The position numbers and the translations under genes are program-made. Below, one piece after another: positions 7,262 through 14,954 of a DNA stretch of 64,000 bases (the stretch's first letter is position 1; the number at the start of each line of letters is the position of its first letter). The notes under the pieces were generated by a model that saw only the letters and a list, made by a program, of their open reading frames with translations, was not told the origin of the DNA and ran no database searches. Source of the DNA: Bradyrhizobium sp. 1(2017) (lineage in GTDB: Bacteria; Pseudomonadota; Alphaproteobacteria; Rhizobiales; Xanthobacteraceae); assembly GCF_011602485.2 (NCBI RefSeq), contig NZ_CP050022.2, positions 3,678,001-3,742,000 of the forward strand, read 5' to 3'.

Positions 7262-7729
7262 TTAATGGCGGCGGATTCGGTTCCTTCGGGCAGCTGATCA
7301 GAACTGCTTTCGGTTTAAACTTCACATTCGTTTCGAATGCTATTTGCTGGGATCTCCTTGCGCGTTAAAGCGCGTCTCCGCCCTCGCGCGCGTGTTCGAA
7401 GAGGTGCGGAACAGCAACACGATTATGCGAAGCTCCTGGGCAAGCATCGCAATGTCGGAATCCGAACGGACTGGACGTGGGGACTCTTCTCTAATTCGTC
7501 CGTTGCTGAGAACCGAACCATATTGGCGATCAGCCCGGCGCAAATGCCGGGCTTATTCGCCATCATCATCTCCGGGGCTCAGCTCGAAGGAACGATGAAG
7601 CCCAGCCTGGAAACTTCTCATCTCCGCGGCCGTTGAGTGCGACGGGATCGTGAAGGGACGAGAACCGTTCGCGCTCACGTGCCTCAGGTGTCGCCCGGGA
7701 ACACCGGTGCACCGCGCGAGTTGCCGTGC
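7262..7729. other. Stretch without a supported gene
   Basis: The left part is AT-rich, with a short palindrome CATTCG-TTT-CGAATG near 7324. Overlapping open frames on both strands (about 7337-7636) lack ribosome sites, signal sequences or recognisable families. The promoter of the iron permease-like gene should be at the right end. Confidence 0.4.
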
Positions 7730-8050
7730 ATGGCCCTTCCGAAGTCAAAAGGGTGGCTCACCGAGATAGGCGTTGCCACATCTCGACCGGCCGCGTTTGC
7801 GGTCTTCCTCGTCTATGGCATTGCCTGGATCACGCTGGGCAACGGGCTCGAATGGCACTCCTTTGCGACGCTGGCAACATGGGGCATGACGCTGGTGATC
7901 CAGCGTGCCGAGCATCGCGACACGCAGGCGATCCACGCCAAGCTCGACGAATTGCTCAAGGTCGCGGGCCGCGAGCATTTGATGAAGGTCGACGACGAGG
8001 ACGCCGAGGAGGTCGAGTCCCGCCGGGAGGAAATTCGACGGCGCGGGTAG
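7730..8050 (+). CDS. Low-affinity iron permease family small membrane protein
   Basis: 106 residues. Two membrane helices (about residues 18-34 and 40-55) are followed by the family's most conserved block, TLATWGMTLVIQRAEHRDTQAIHAKLDELL, which matches the bacterial relatives of the yeast Fet4 iron permease domain (Pfam Iron_permease). The tail is acidic and probably cytoplasmic. The ATG at 7730 is chosen because upstream residues in the same frame look noncoding. Transport of iron is not demonstrated for the short bacterial forms, which have only part of the fungal protein; a scaffold or channel-like role is also possible. Confidence 0.75.
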   Translation: MALPKSKGWLTEIGVATSRPAAFAVFLVYGIAWITLGNGLEWHSFATLATWGMTLVIQRAEHRDTQAIHAKLDELLKVAGREHLMKVDDEDAEEVESRREEIRRRG

Positions 8051-8068
8051 CGCTGGGTCCCGTTCAGC

Positions 8069-8764
8069 TCAGATAGTCAGGCTGAAATCCGCAAGCTTAC
8101 GCAGCTCGTCGGGCTGCAGCAGCTCGATCTCGCTGCCCTCCCATGCGATCAAGCCGCGGTGCCTGAGCTCCTGGATGGTGCGGTTGACGTGGACGATCGA
8201 GAGGCCGCAGGCATCGGCGACGTGCCGCTGCGTCATGGGCATCTGGAAGCAGCCATCCGTGACGAGGCCGACGACCTCCAGCCGCGCGGCGAGCTCGCAG
8301 ATCAGATGCGCCACCTTGGGCAACGCTGCCTGGGCGCCGAGGCGGGCGATCCATTGCCGCGAGATCGCCGCGTCGATCAGCGTTTCGCGCCAGAATGCGC
8401 GGGTCAGGTGGATGGAGCCGTCGAGAAGCTGCCTGAGCTGGCCGTGCCCGACATAGCCGACGATAGAGGGGCCGAGGCCGACGAGGTCCGCGTCCATGGG
8501 CGAAACCAGCAGCGTGTGCAGGCAAGGCATGTCGCCGGGCACATGGAAGGCGAGGATCTGGCTGCGGTCGCCCACGATGCGGGCCTGGTAGAGGAAGCCG
8601 CTGACGACGAAAACGCATCGTGAGGCGGCCTCGCCCTGGCGCAGCACGATCTCGCCGTCCGCGACCTGGCGTAGCGTGGAGGGCAGGCTCGCGATCTGCC
8701 GGCGCTCGCCTTCGGAAAGGTTTTCGATCGCCTGGAGACGCGCGATGAACTTCGGATGCGGCAT
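8069..8764 (-). CDS. Crp/Fnr family transcriptional regulator
   Basis: 231 residues, the usual length. Residues about 15-120 form the cyclic-nucleotide-type beta-roll (GEIVLRQGEAASRCVFVVSGFL, then LAFHVPGDM). A dimerisation helix follows, and residues about 165-215 are a winged helix-turn-helix of the Crp type, with MTQRHVADACGLSIVHVNRTIQELRHRGLI as HTH and recognition helix. No N-terminal cysteine cluster is present, so it is not a classic oxygen-sensing Fnr. It is a paralogue of the regulator at 9174-9905, sharing the WRETL-DAA-I segment and the VNRT recognition helix. Confidence 0.9.
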   Translation of the reverse strand: MPHPKFIARLQAIENLSEGERRQIASLPSTLRQVADGEIVLRQGEAASRCVFVVSGFLYQARIVGDRSQILAFHVPGDMPCLHTLLVSPMDADLVGLGPSIVGYVGHGQLRQLLDGSIHLTRAFWRETLIDAAISRQWIARLGAQAALPKVAHLICELAARLEVVGLVTDGCFQMPMTQRHVADACGLSIVHVNRTIQELRHRGLIAWEGSEIELLQPDELRKLADFSLTI

Positions 8765-8781
8765 GAGACTGGGGGCGAGCC

Positions 8782-9015
8782 TCAGCGATCTGGCCGCACT
8801 TCGACGAAGCGCTGCGACAGCTTTGCGATGGTCCCGTCGGAAACGGGTCGGGCGCGGAATTCACGGATAGCGCGGGCGAGTTCCTGATCCGACATCGGCT
8901 GCGCCGGTTCCCGCAGTCTGCCGTTCAGGAAGGCGTCGTTGATGCAATCCAGGTGCTCGCTTGGCTCCGATGCGAACAGGTGGCGGATGCGTTCCAGGAT
9001 CGTCGTAGGGGTCAT
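8782..9015 (-). CDS. Small protein of unknown function between two Crp/Fnr genes
   Basis: 77 residues, soluble and mostly helical, with charged segments LERIRHLFASEPSEHLDCINDAFLNGRL and MSDQELARAIREFRARPV. It has no signal peptide and no recognisable domain. It lies 17 bases upstream of the Crp/Fnr gene at 8069-8764 on the same strand, so the two are probably cotranscribed, which suggests a role linked to that regulator. The ATG at 9015 is the only reasonable start. I do not recognise the family. Confidence 0.6.
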   Translation of the reverse strand: MTPTTILERIRHLFASEPSEHLDCINDAFLNGRLREPAQPMSDQELARAIREFRARPVSDGTIAKLSQRFVEVRPDR

Positions 9016-9135
9016 GAGAAGGGCGGGTAAGGTCCGCTTTCGTGGGACGGGATGGATGCGACCGGGCGAAGTCGCAATTGGTTAGCAACCTGTGCTTCCG
9101 ATGCGAGTTCTAGTCCGCTGAACACAAGCCGGATG

Positions 9136-9147
9136 TATCATTTGATA
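9136..9147. promoter_or_regulatory. Short palindrome upstream of the second Crp/Fnr gene
   Basis: TATCA-TT-TGATA is perfectly symmetrical and ends 26 bases before the ATG at 9174. It could be an operator for one of the two adjacent Crp/Fnr proteins, though it does not match the Fnr/FixK consensus TTGAT-N4-ATCAA. Confidence 0.35.
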
Positions 9148-9173
9148 GAGCCGGTGCGATTTTTGGCGACCGC

Positions 9174-9905
9174 ATGGAAAAAGCCCACGACGTCCTGATC
9201 CAGAACCTGTGCGAGCACACCGCGCTGGCTGAGGAGGATATCGCCGAAATCCAGGCACTCACCTTCGCGCTGCGCGATTACGAGCCGAACGAGGACTTCA
9301 TCCGCCAAGGCGACCGGCCCGAAGTCTCGGCGCTGGTTGTCGCGGGCATGGTGGCGCGATACCATCTGCTCGGCGACGGGCGCCGCCAATATCTCAGTTT
9401 CCATCTCACCGGTGATCTGCCGGATGCGCAGGGCCTGTTCATCGAGGAGATGGATCATGGGCTGAGCGCGTTGGGGCCTGCCACGGTCGCATTCATTCCG
9501 CATGGCGAGTTGTTCGCCGCGTTCCGGCGTCGACCGACTTTCGCAATGGCCGTCTGGCGCGAGACCCTGCTCGATGCCGCGATCTTTCGCGAGGCCATCA
9601 CCAACAACGGTGCCCGGCCGATGCAGGTGCGCATGGCCCACCTGTTTTGCGAGCTCTTCTACCGCGCCCGCGCTGCGAAGCTGGTTCGCGGCAATCGCTG
9701 CCGCATGCCGATTAGCCTGGCGCAGCTTGGCGAGACGCTGGGCATGGCGATCGCGACAGTGAACCGGACACTCGCCGACCTCAGGCGGAGCGGGGCGATG
9801 GATCTTCGCGAGGGCGAGCTGATCGTGCTGAAATGGCGCGAGCTGCAGCGGATCGGCGATTTCAACGCGGCCTATCTGCACCTGAAGCGTCGGTCACTGC
9901 GGTGA
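9174..9905 (+). CDS. Crp/Fnr family transcriptional regulator (second copy)
   Basis: 243 residues. The N-terminal beta-roll runs from about residue 20 to 125 (NEDFIRQGDRPEVSALVVAGMV, then LSFHLTGDL), followed by the dimer helix and a C-terminal winged helix-turn-helix at about 175-225 (SLAQLGETLGMAIATVNRTLADLRRSG). Like the neighbour at 8069-8764 it lacks Fnr-type iron-sulfur cysteines, and the Arg-Ser pair of the Crp cAMP pocket is not apparent, so the signal is unknown. The gene is transcribed away from its paralogue, giving a divergent regulator pair around the small gene at 8782. Confidence 0.9.
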   Translation: MEKAHDVLIQNLCEHTALAEEDIAEIQALTFALRDYEPNEDFIRQGDRPEVSALVVAGMVARYHLLGDGRRQYLSFHLTGDLPDAQGLFIEEMDHGLSALGPATVAFIPHGELFAAFRRRPTFAMAVWRETLLDAAIFREAITNNGARPMQVRMAHLFCELFYRARAAKLVRGNRCRMPISLAQLGETLGMAIATVNRTLADLRRSGAMDLREGELIVLKWRELQRIGDFNAAYLHLKRRSLR

Positions 9906-9973
9906 GGGTTGCGCCGTCGCGAACGGAACAACTCTCTCGCGGGCACGTCATTCATGGAACGAAGGAGATGCCC

Positions 9974-10201
9974 ATGAAAGCGCTCATCGCTGCGATCGCG
10001 TTTGCCGCCATGACCGGGCCCGTCATCGCCCAGAACACCGGACCCGCTCCGCAGAGCGGCATGGAAAAGCCGGAGAACACCAACGGCGCCACGGAGAAGG
10101 GGACGATGGACACCACCGGCATGAATGCAAACCGGGCCAATCGGCCCGGCATGAAGGATATGTCCAAGGGAGACAACCGCAGCGACGGCAAGAAGAAATA
10201 A
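9974..10201 (+). CDS. Small secreted protein rich in Asn, Gly, Lys and Met; function unknown
   Basis: 75 residues. A signal peptide (about 1-19, ending PVIA) is followed by a short hydrophilic mature part with no predicted fold: Asn/Gly/Thr-rich, several Met, ending DKKK-like (DGKKK). AAGGAG at 9962-9967 is six bases before the ATG at 9974, so this start is preferred to the in-frame ATG at 9968, which would touch the ribosome site. Similar small exported proteins are common in rhizobia, often stress-related, but the role is unknown. Confidence 0.65.
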   Translation: MKALIAAIAFAAMTGPVIAQNTGPAPQSGMEKPENTNGATEKGTMDTTGMNANRANRPGMKDMSKGDNRSDGKKK

Positions 10202-10267
10202 CGAGGGCGCTCGCGGCTCGGTCGGCGCCATCGACGGCGCCTAGCTCTTGCGTGATATGCAACCGTT

Positions 10268-10438
10268 TTAGTCGCGCGCGCAGCAATCGACCAGCGCGCG
10301 CCAGATGCGGTCGATCTGCGGTGTCCCGCGAGATTCGAAAGCTGCATCGTCCTCCGCACGCGACGACGTCGTTGTTCGCCTGTCGCGCGGCTCGATCCAG
10401 CGCTCCGAGATCGGATCGTACCACCGGCCGAGGGTCAT
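10268..10438 (-). CDS. Small soluble protein, 56 residues; function unknown
   Basis: The frame encodes a 56-residue protein with a regular start, MTLGRWYDPISERWIEPRD, a polar Thr/Ser/Arg middle and a helical end, IDRIWRALVDCCARD. GGAGATTGAGGTG lies immediately upstream as a ribosome site. The Trp-rich opening resembles small rhizobial proteins I have seen, and the codon third positions are GC-rich as expected of coding sequence. It is transcribed against the gene ending at 10201. No function can be suggested. Confidence 0.5.
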   Translation of the reverse strand: MTLGRWYDPISERWIEPRDRRTTTSSRAEDDAAFESRGTPQIDRIWRALVDCCARD

Positions 10439-10678
10439 CACCTCAATCTCCTACATTGTCCGACGGAGACCAACGCGATGAAGGTTCGCGACGTTCCTTA
10501 TTTGGCATCACCATATTCGGGGCACGACGGAAACTTTGTTCTTGCCCGGAGAACTACGGGAATCCTGTGCCGACGGCCGTTTCCGGTCGGTGCAGCAGTG
10601 AACGTAGGGAAGCTTGGTGGGCTATCCCGCCCCGTGGCGGATACGCCGGGCCGTCGCCCCGAGACCATCACAAGACCA

Positions 10679-10912
10679 TCAGCCAAGGCGTGCTTCACGT
10701 TCCGCGGCGTTGTCCTTCGCCGCATGCGCGCGGTAGGTGTCGATGGCCCTGTTGGCGAGCATCAGCTGCCGGCGCTCCCCGGTCCGAAGCTGCGCTTCGA
10801 TGGCATCGAGAATGACATTGGCGCTCTGGTCCGGGGCACCGAGCTCGCCGCTCTTTTCCAGACAGCTCCAGGCGATGAAGAATGCGCTTTCGACGGTGCA
10901 ACGGATCGACAT
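10679..10912 (-). CDS. Small helical protein of unknown function
   Basis: 77 residues from the ATG at 10912; a TTG eight codons upstream is also in frame. The sequence MSIRCTVESAFFIAWSCLEKSGEL followed by SANVILDAIEAQLRTGERRQLMLANRAIDTYRA is helical and soluble, and I recall similar proteins in Bradyrhizobium without a role assigned. It lies 74 bases beyond the 3' end of the alcohol dehydrogenase gene on the same strand. Confidence 0.6.
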   Translation of the reverse strand: MSIRCTVESAFFIAWSCLEKSGELGAPDQSANVILDAIEAQLRTGERRQLMLANRAIDTYRAHAAKDNAAEREARLG

Positions 10913-10986
10913 GCGCTGCCAACGCGGTGCGGCCAAAGGCGTTCCGTGCGGCGGGCGAGACTTGCGTCAGGCCCGCCGCGCTTCGG

Positions 10987-12045
10987 TCAGTTCTTCAAGA
11001 CGATGCGGCCGACGACCTTGCCGGCGCGCAATTCGTCGATCCATTTCTGGACATCGCCCATCGGCTCCTCGCGCATCGGCGTCGGCTTGATCTTGCCGGC
11101 GCGGGCCAGCGCCATCAGCTCGTGGGCTTCGGCGAGCGTGCCGACCATGAAGCCCTCGATGGTCATGCGCTTGTAGACCCATTGCACCATCGGCAGCGTG
11201 AACTGGCCGCCCATCAGGCCGGAGACCACGATCTTTCCGCCGCGCGCGGAGACTGCGACGGCAAAGGCCATCGACTTCTCGTTGCCGGCGAAATCGACGA
11301 TCTCGTCGAAGCCGCCCTCGGTCTCCTTGAGGATGCGCTTGATGACGTCCGGCTCGGCCGGATCGTAGGCGCCGGCGGCGCCGTTCTTCAACGCGGTGTC
11401 ACGCGCGGCCGGCGAGAGGTCGGCGACCGTGATCGGCTGCTTGAACATCGCCTGTGCGAACGACAGGCCCATCATGCCGACGCCGCCGAGCCCGATCAGC
11501 AGCAGGTTGCGCTGGCGCGGACGGTCGACCAGGCGCTTGAGCGCGCCATAAGCGGTGACGCCCGAGCACATCAAGGTCGCGGCCTGGTTGACGGGCAGGG
11601 GATCGTAGTCGAGCAGATATTTGGCGTCGGGCACCAGCACGTGGGTGGCAAAGCCGCCGTCGATGGAGACGCCGAGGAAGCGCTGCTTGACGCAGAGATT
11701 CTCGTCGCCGTTCTGGCAGTCGCGGCACTGCCCGCAGCCGATCCACGGAAACACCGCCTTCTTGGTGCCGACGAGACCGGCCGCGACGTCCGGACCGACT
11801 TCGTCGACGACGCCGGCGATCTCGTGACCGAGCGTGAAGGGCAGCGTCATGCCGCGCGTGGTGTCGAGCTTCTTGCCGCCGCCGAGATCGGCGTAGCCGT
11901 CCTGGATATGGAGATCGGAGTGGCAGAGGCCGCAGCGCTCGATGCGCACCAGAACTTCGCGGCCTTGCGGCTTGGGCGTGTCGACGATGGTCTCGCACAA
12001 GGGCGCGTCGAACTTGACCAGGGACTGCCTGCGCATCAGCGCCAT
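10987..12045 (-). CDS. Zinc-dependent alcohol dehydrogenase (medium-chain family)
   Basis: 352 residues. It oxidises alcohols or reduces aldehydes with NAD(P)(H) in the cytoplasm; the substrate is not predictable. Catalytic zinc ligands are visible: Cys41 in CGLCHSD and His74-Glu75 in GHEIAGVVDEVG. The structural zinc lobe has Cys104, Cys107, Cys110 and Cys118 (CGQCRDCQNGDENLC). The Rossmann nucleotide site is GLGGVGMMG at about 177-185. GGAGG precedes the ATG at 12045 by a good spacing, which fixes the start. It follows rsmA by 22 bases on the same strand and may be read from the same transcript, although this pairing is not typical. Confidence 0.92.
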   Translation of the reverse strand: MALMRRQSLVKFDAPLCETIVDTPKPQGREVLVRIERCGLCHSDLHIQDGYADLGGGKKLDTTRGMTLPFTLGHEIAGVVDEVGPDVAAGLVGTKKAVFPWIGCGQCRDCQNGDENLCVKQRFLGVSIDGGFATHVLVPDAKYLLDYDPLPVNQAATLMCSGVTAYGALKRLVDRPRQRNLLLIGLGGVGMMGLSFAQAMFKQPITVADLSPAARDTALKNGAAGAYDPAEPDVIKRILKETEGGFDEIVDFAGNEKSMAFAVAVSARGGKIVVSGLMGGQFTLPMVQWVYKRMTIEGFMVGTLAEAHELMALARAGKIKPTPMREEPMGDVQKWIDELRAGKVVGRIVLKN

Positions 12046-12067
12046 ATTCTTTCCTCCGGAATTCCCG

Positions 12068-12925
12068 TTATTCAGCTTCTTTTCGTATATCGGCCAATTC
12101 ACGGGCCATGGCAACAAAGCCGGAAATCGGAATGGTCTCGGCGCGCCGCGTCGCATCGACGCCAGCCGCCTGCGCGAGCCGCGCGGGATCGGCGCCCAGC
12201 GATTTCAGGCTTTGCCGCAGCATCTTGCGGCGCTGTCCGAAGGCCGCGGCTGCGACCTGCTCGAGCATCCGCCGATCACAGGCAAGTGGATCTGGGCGCG
12301 GCTTGAGGCGCACGACGGAGGACGTGACCTTCGGCGGCGGCACGAAGGCGGACGGCGAAATGTCGAACAGGATCTTGGTCTCGCAGCGCCAGTTGGCGAG
12401 CACGCCGAGACGGCCATAGGCCTCCTCGTCCTCACGCGCGACGATGCGCTCGCCGACCTCGCGCTGGAACATCAGGACCATCATCTCGTACCAGGGGGGC
12501 CACGGCTCGATCGTGAGCCAGTTGATCAGGAGCTGGGTCGCGATGTTGTAGGGCAGGTTGGCGACGATCTTGGCCTTGCCGCCGTCGAGCAGCGGGCGCG
12601 GGTCGAAGGTCATGGCATCGCCATGCACGATCTCGAGGCGGCCGGGATAGCGCGCGGAGATGTCCTGCAGGGCCGGGATCGCGCGCTCGTCATGCTCGAT
12701 GGCGATGACGCGCCTTGCGCCGAGCGCGAGCAAGGCCCGCGTCAGCCCACCCGGGCCGGGGCCGATCTCGACGATGGTGGAATCCTCGAGCGGCGCGGCG
12801 GCGCGCGCGATGCGTGCGGTCAAGTTAAGGTCGAGCAGGAAGTTCTGTCCCAGCGATTTTCGCGCCGACAGCGCGTGCTGGCGGATGACCTCGCGCAGCG
12901 GCGGGAGGTCGTCGATCGCGCTCAT
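12068..12925 (-). CDS. rsmA: 16S rRNA (adenine(1518)-N(6)/adenine(1519)-N(6))-dimethyltransferase
   Basis: 285 residues. RsmA (KsgA) dimethylates two adjacent adenines in helix 45 of 16S rRNA late in small-subunit assembly, using S-adenosylmethionine. The SAM-binding loop [10 protein letters not shown] is at 53-62, the acidic strand IAIEHDERA follows, and the catalytic NLPYNIA motif is at 123-129. [10 protein letters not shown] near the N-terminus is the standard family opening. The ATG at 12925 overlaps the pdxA stop (TGATG), indicating translational coupling. Confidence 0.97.
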   Translation of the reverse strand: MSAIDDLPPLREVIRQHALSARKSLGQNFLLDLNLTARIARAAAPLEDSTIVEIGPGPGGLTRALLALGARRVIAIEHDERAIPALQDISARYPGRLEIVHGDAMTFDPRPLLDGGKAKIVANLPYNIATQLLINWLTIEPWPPWYEMMVLMFQREVGERIVAREDEEAYGRLGVLANWRCETKILFDISPSAFVPPPKVTSSVVRLKPRPDPLACDRRMLEQVAAAAFGQRRKMLRQSLKSLGADPARLAQAAGVDATRRAETIPISGFVAMARELADIRKEAE

Positions 12926-13950
12926 CAGAGTTGCGCTGCCGCCATGCGGCTCGCCAGCCGGAGCGCCGCGATCAGGCTGGCCGGATTGGCCTTGCCCGTG
13001 CCGGCGATGTCGAAGGCGGTGCCGTGATCGGGCGAGGTGCGGATGAAGGGCAGGCCGAGCGTGACGTTGACCGCATCGTCGAAGGCGACCGTCTTGATCG
13101 GGATCAGCGCCTGGTCGTGATACATGCAGACCGCGCAGTCGTACATAGCGCGTGCGGCCTCGTGGAACATGGTGTCGGCGGGCAGCGGGCCCCTGGCCTC
13201 GATGCCGTCGTTGCGCAGCACTTTCAGCGCCGGCGCGATGATGGTCTGCTCCTCGTGCCCGAGCGAGCCCTCCTCGCCGGCGTGCGGATTGAGGCCGGAG
13301 ACCGCGATGCGCGGCCGGGTGATGCCGAAGCGGGATTTGAGCTCGGCCGCCACGATGCGAACGGTCGAGACGATCAGCTCGCTCGTGAGCTGGGCCAGGG
13401 CCTCGCGCAGCGAGACGTGGATGGTCACGGGTACGACGGCGAGCCGCGGTGACCACAGCATCATCACCGGTTGCGGCACGCGGCCGTCCGTCGCGGCGAA
13501 CTCGGCGAGGTATTCGGTGTGGCCGGGATGGCGGAAGCCCGCGCGGTAGAGCACGCTCTTGGCGATCGGATTGGTGACCAAGGCGCCGGCGCGCCCCTCG
13601 CGGACATCAGTGACCGCCTGGCGGATTGAAGCGAGCGCGGCCGGCGCGCTCGATGCGTCGGGCTTGCCGGGCTCGGCGCTCGCGCGCTCGCCGGTGGCAA
13701 CCACGGGCAACGCGTCGGCGAAGGCGGCCTCGGCCTCGCCGGCGCCGACCGCGGCGATCCTGACGTCGGCGCCCAGCGCCTTGGCGCGCCGTGCGATCAG
13801 GGCCTCGTCGCCGAGCAGGTAGAAGGCGGGCAGGTTCAGCTCGCGGCGCCTGAGCCAGGCCGCGATGGTGATGTCGGGGCCGATGCCGGCGGGCTCTCCC
13901 AGCGTCAGCGCGAGGGGTCTTGCCGGGCGCTCTGAAGAAGGCTCGGCCAT
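12925..13950 (-). CDS. pdxA: 4-hydroxythreonine-4-phosphate dehydrogenase
   Basis: 341 residues, normal for PdxA, which oxidises 4-phosphohydroxy-L-threonine with NAD in the deoxyxylulose-dependent route to pyridoxal phosphate. Characteristic blocks are visible: [11 protein letters not shown] at 18-28, [26 protein letters not shown] with a metal-ligand His, [17 protein letters not shown], and [13 protein letters not shown]. The gene is squeezed between surA and rsmA with one-base TGATG overlaps on each side, a conserved arrangement in proteobacteria. Confidence 0.97.
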   Translation of the reverse strand: MAEPSSERPARPLALTLGEPAGIGPDITIAAWLRRRELNLPAFYLLGDEALIARRAKALGADVRIAAVGAGEAEAAFADALPVVATGERASAEPGKPDASSAPAALASIRQAVTDVREGRAGALVTNPIAKSVLYRAGFRHPGHTEYLAEFAATDGRVPQPVMMLWSPRLAVVPVTIHVSLREALAQLTSELIVSTVRIVAAELKSRFGITRPRIAVSGLNPHAGEEGSLGHEEQTIIAPALKVLRNDGIEARGPLPADTMFHEAARAMYDCAVCMYHDQALIPIKTVAFDDAVNVTLGLPFIRTSPDHGTAFDIAGTGKANPASLIAALRLASRMAAAQL

Positions 13951-14900
13951 CAGCGATTGCGATATTCGATCATCGCCGCCTTGCGGAGCTCATCGAGATA
14001 GGCCTTCTGGGTCTTCTCGTACTTCTCCTGATACATCTTCTCGCGGACCTCGCGCTTCTTCGGCGTGTCGATCATGGTCGGCTTGCGCGAGCACAGCACC
14101 ACCATCTCGATGCCGTTCTTGGTCATCTCGGGCGCGGTCAGATGGCCGATCGGCGTGTCGTCGAGCACCTTGCGCAGCGCCTCGGGCAGCTCCGCCGTGG
14201 TCTTGGTGACGCTGTCGCGGATCGTGGCGTTCGGCGTCGAACGGAACAGCGAGTTGGCTTCCTCGCAGCTTCCGACGCGGGAACGATAGCTCTCGGCTTC
14301 CTTCTTGCGGGTCTCCAGGAAGGCCGCCGACGAGCCGCGCGGCACGATCAGCACGATCGGCTGCATCTTGTATTCGGTGCCCTCGATCTGGAGCTTCTCG
14401 CCGGTCTGGGCCTGCACGGCCTGCGCGACGTCGCGCTCGCCGACCTGGAGGCGCTCCTTGTAGCGGCCGCGCACGAGGCTGGTCCAGACCATCTCGGCCT
14501 TCATGCGGCCCTTCAGCGTCTCGGGGCGGACGCCCTTGGATTCGAGCGACTTGGTGAGTTGGTCCGGCGTGATGCGCATGCGCTGCGCCATGCCCTCGTA
14601 GGACTGGTTGATGTCGGAGACGCCGGGATCGACCCCGTACTTCTTGCCCTCCTTCACCTTCACCTTGTCCTCGATCAGCTCGTTAATGACCTGTTCGCGG
14701 CTCGGAACCTTCTGCGTCGTCAGCTGGTCGAGCTTGGAGCGCTGCTCGATGTCGAAATCGGTGATGGGATCGCCGTTGACCATGACGACGATGTTCTGCG
14801 CACGCGACGGGGAGGGCAGGCCGGTCAGGATCAGCCCTGCACCGAGGGCGAGGAGGAGGCGGAAGACAGGCAGTGGGGTCGTCATGATCATCGCTCGCAT
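13950..14900 (-). CDS. surA: SurA-type periplasmic chaperone / peptidyl-prolyl isomerase
   Basis: 316 residues. A signal peptide (about 1-34, ending PSRA) is followed by a SurA N-terminal chaperone domain: QNIVVMVNGDPITDFDIEQRSKL, then REQVINELIEDKVKVKEGKKYGV. The single following region (about 165-290) is a diverged parvulin-like domain. It helps outer-membrane proteins, including LptD encoded just upstream, to reach the Bam complex. The alphaproteobacterial form is shorter than the 428-residue enterobacterial SurA, which has two parvulin domains. The start at 14900 has a GAGGCGG ribosome site; ATGs at 14891 and 14885 are alternatives. Confidence 0.9.
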   Translation of the reverse strand: MRAMIMTTPLPVFRLLLALGAGLILTGLPSPSRAQNIVVMVNGDPITDFDIEQRSKLDQLTTQKVPSREQVINELIEDKVKVKEGKKYGVDPGVSDINQSYEGMAQRMRITPDQLTKSLESKGVRPETLKGRMKAEMVWTSLVRGRYKERLQVGERDVAQAVQAQTGEKLQIEGTEYKMQPIVLIVPRGSSAAFLETRKKEAESYRSRVGSCEEANSLFRSTPNATIRDSVTKTTAELPEALRKVLDDTPIGHLTAPEMTKNGIEMVVLCSRKPTMIDTPKKREVREKMYQEKYEKTQKAYLDELRKAAMIEYRNR

Positions 14901-14954
14901 GTCAGCCGCCTCAAGCCTGCGATCGGGGCAAACGCGGTCGGCAACTCAAATCGT

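Noticed and set aside
7337..7636. Overlapping short frames on both strands in the low-GC patch
   Set aside because: No ribosome site, no signal sequence, no similarity I recognise; composition follows the DNA.
10882..12306. Plus-strand open frame opposite the alcohol dehydrogenase and rsmA
   Set aside because: Antisense to two clear enzyme genes; low-complexity His/Asp/Arg composition.
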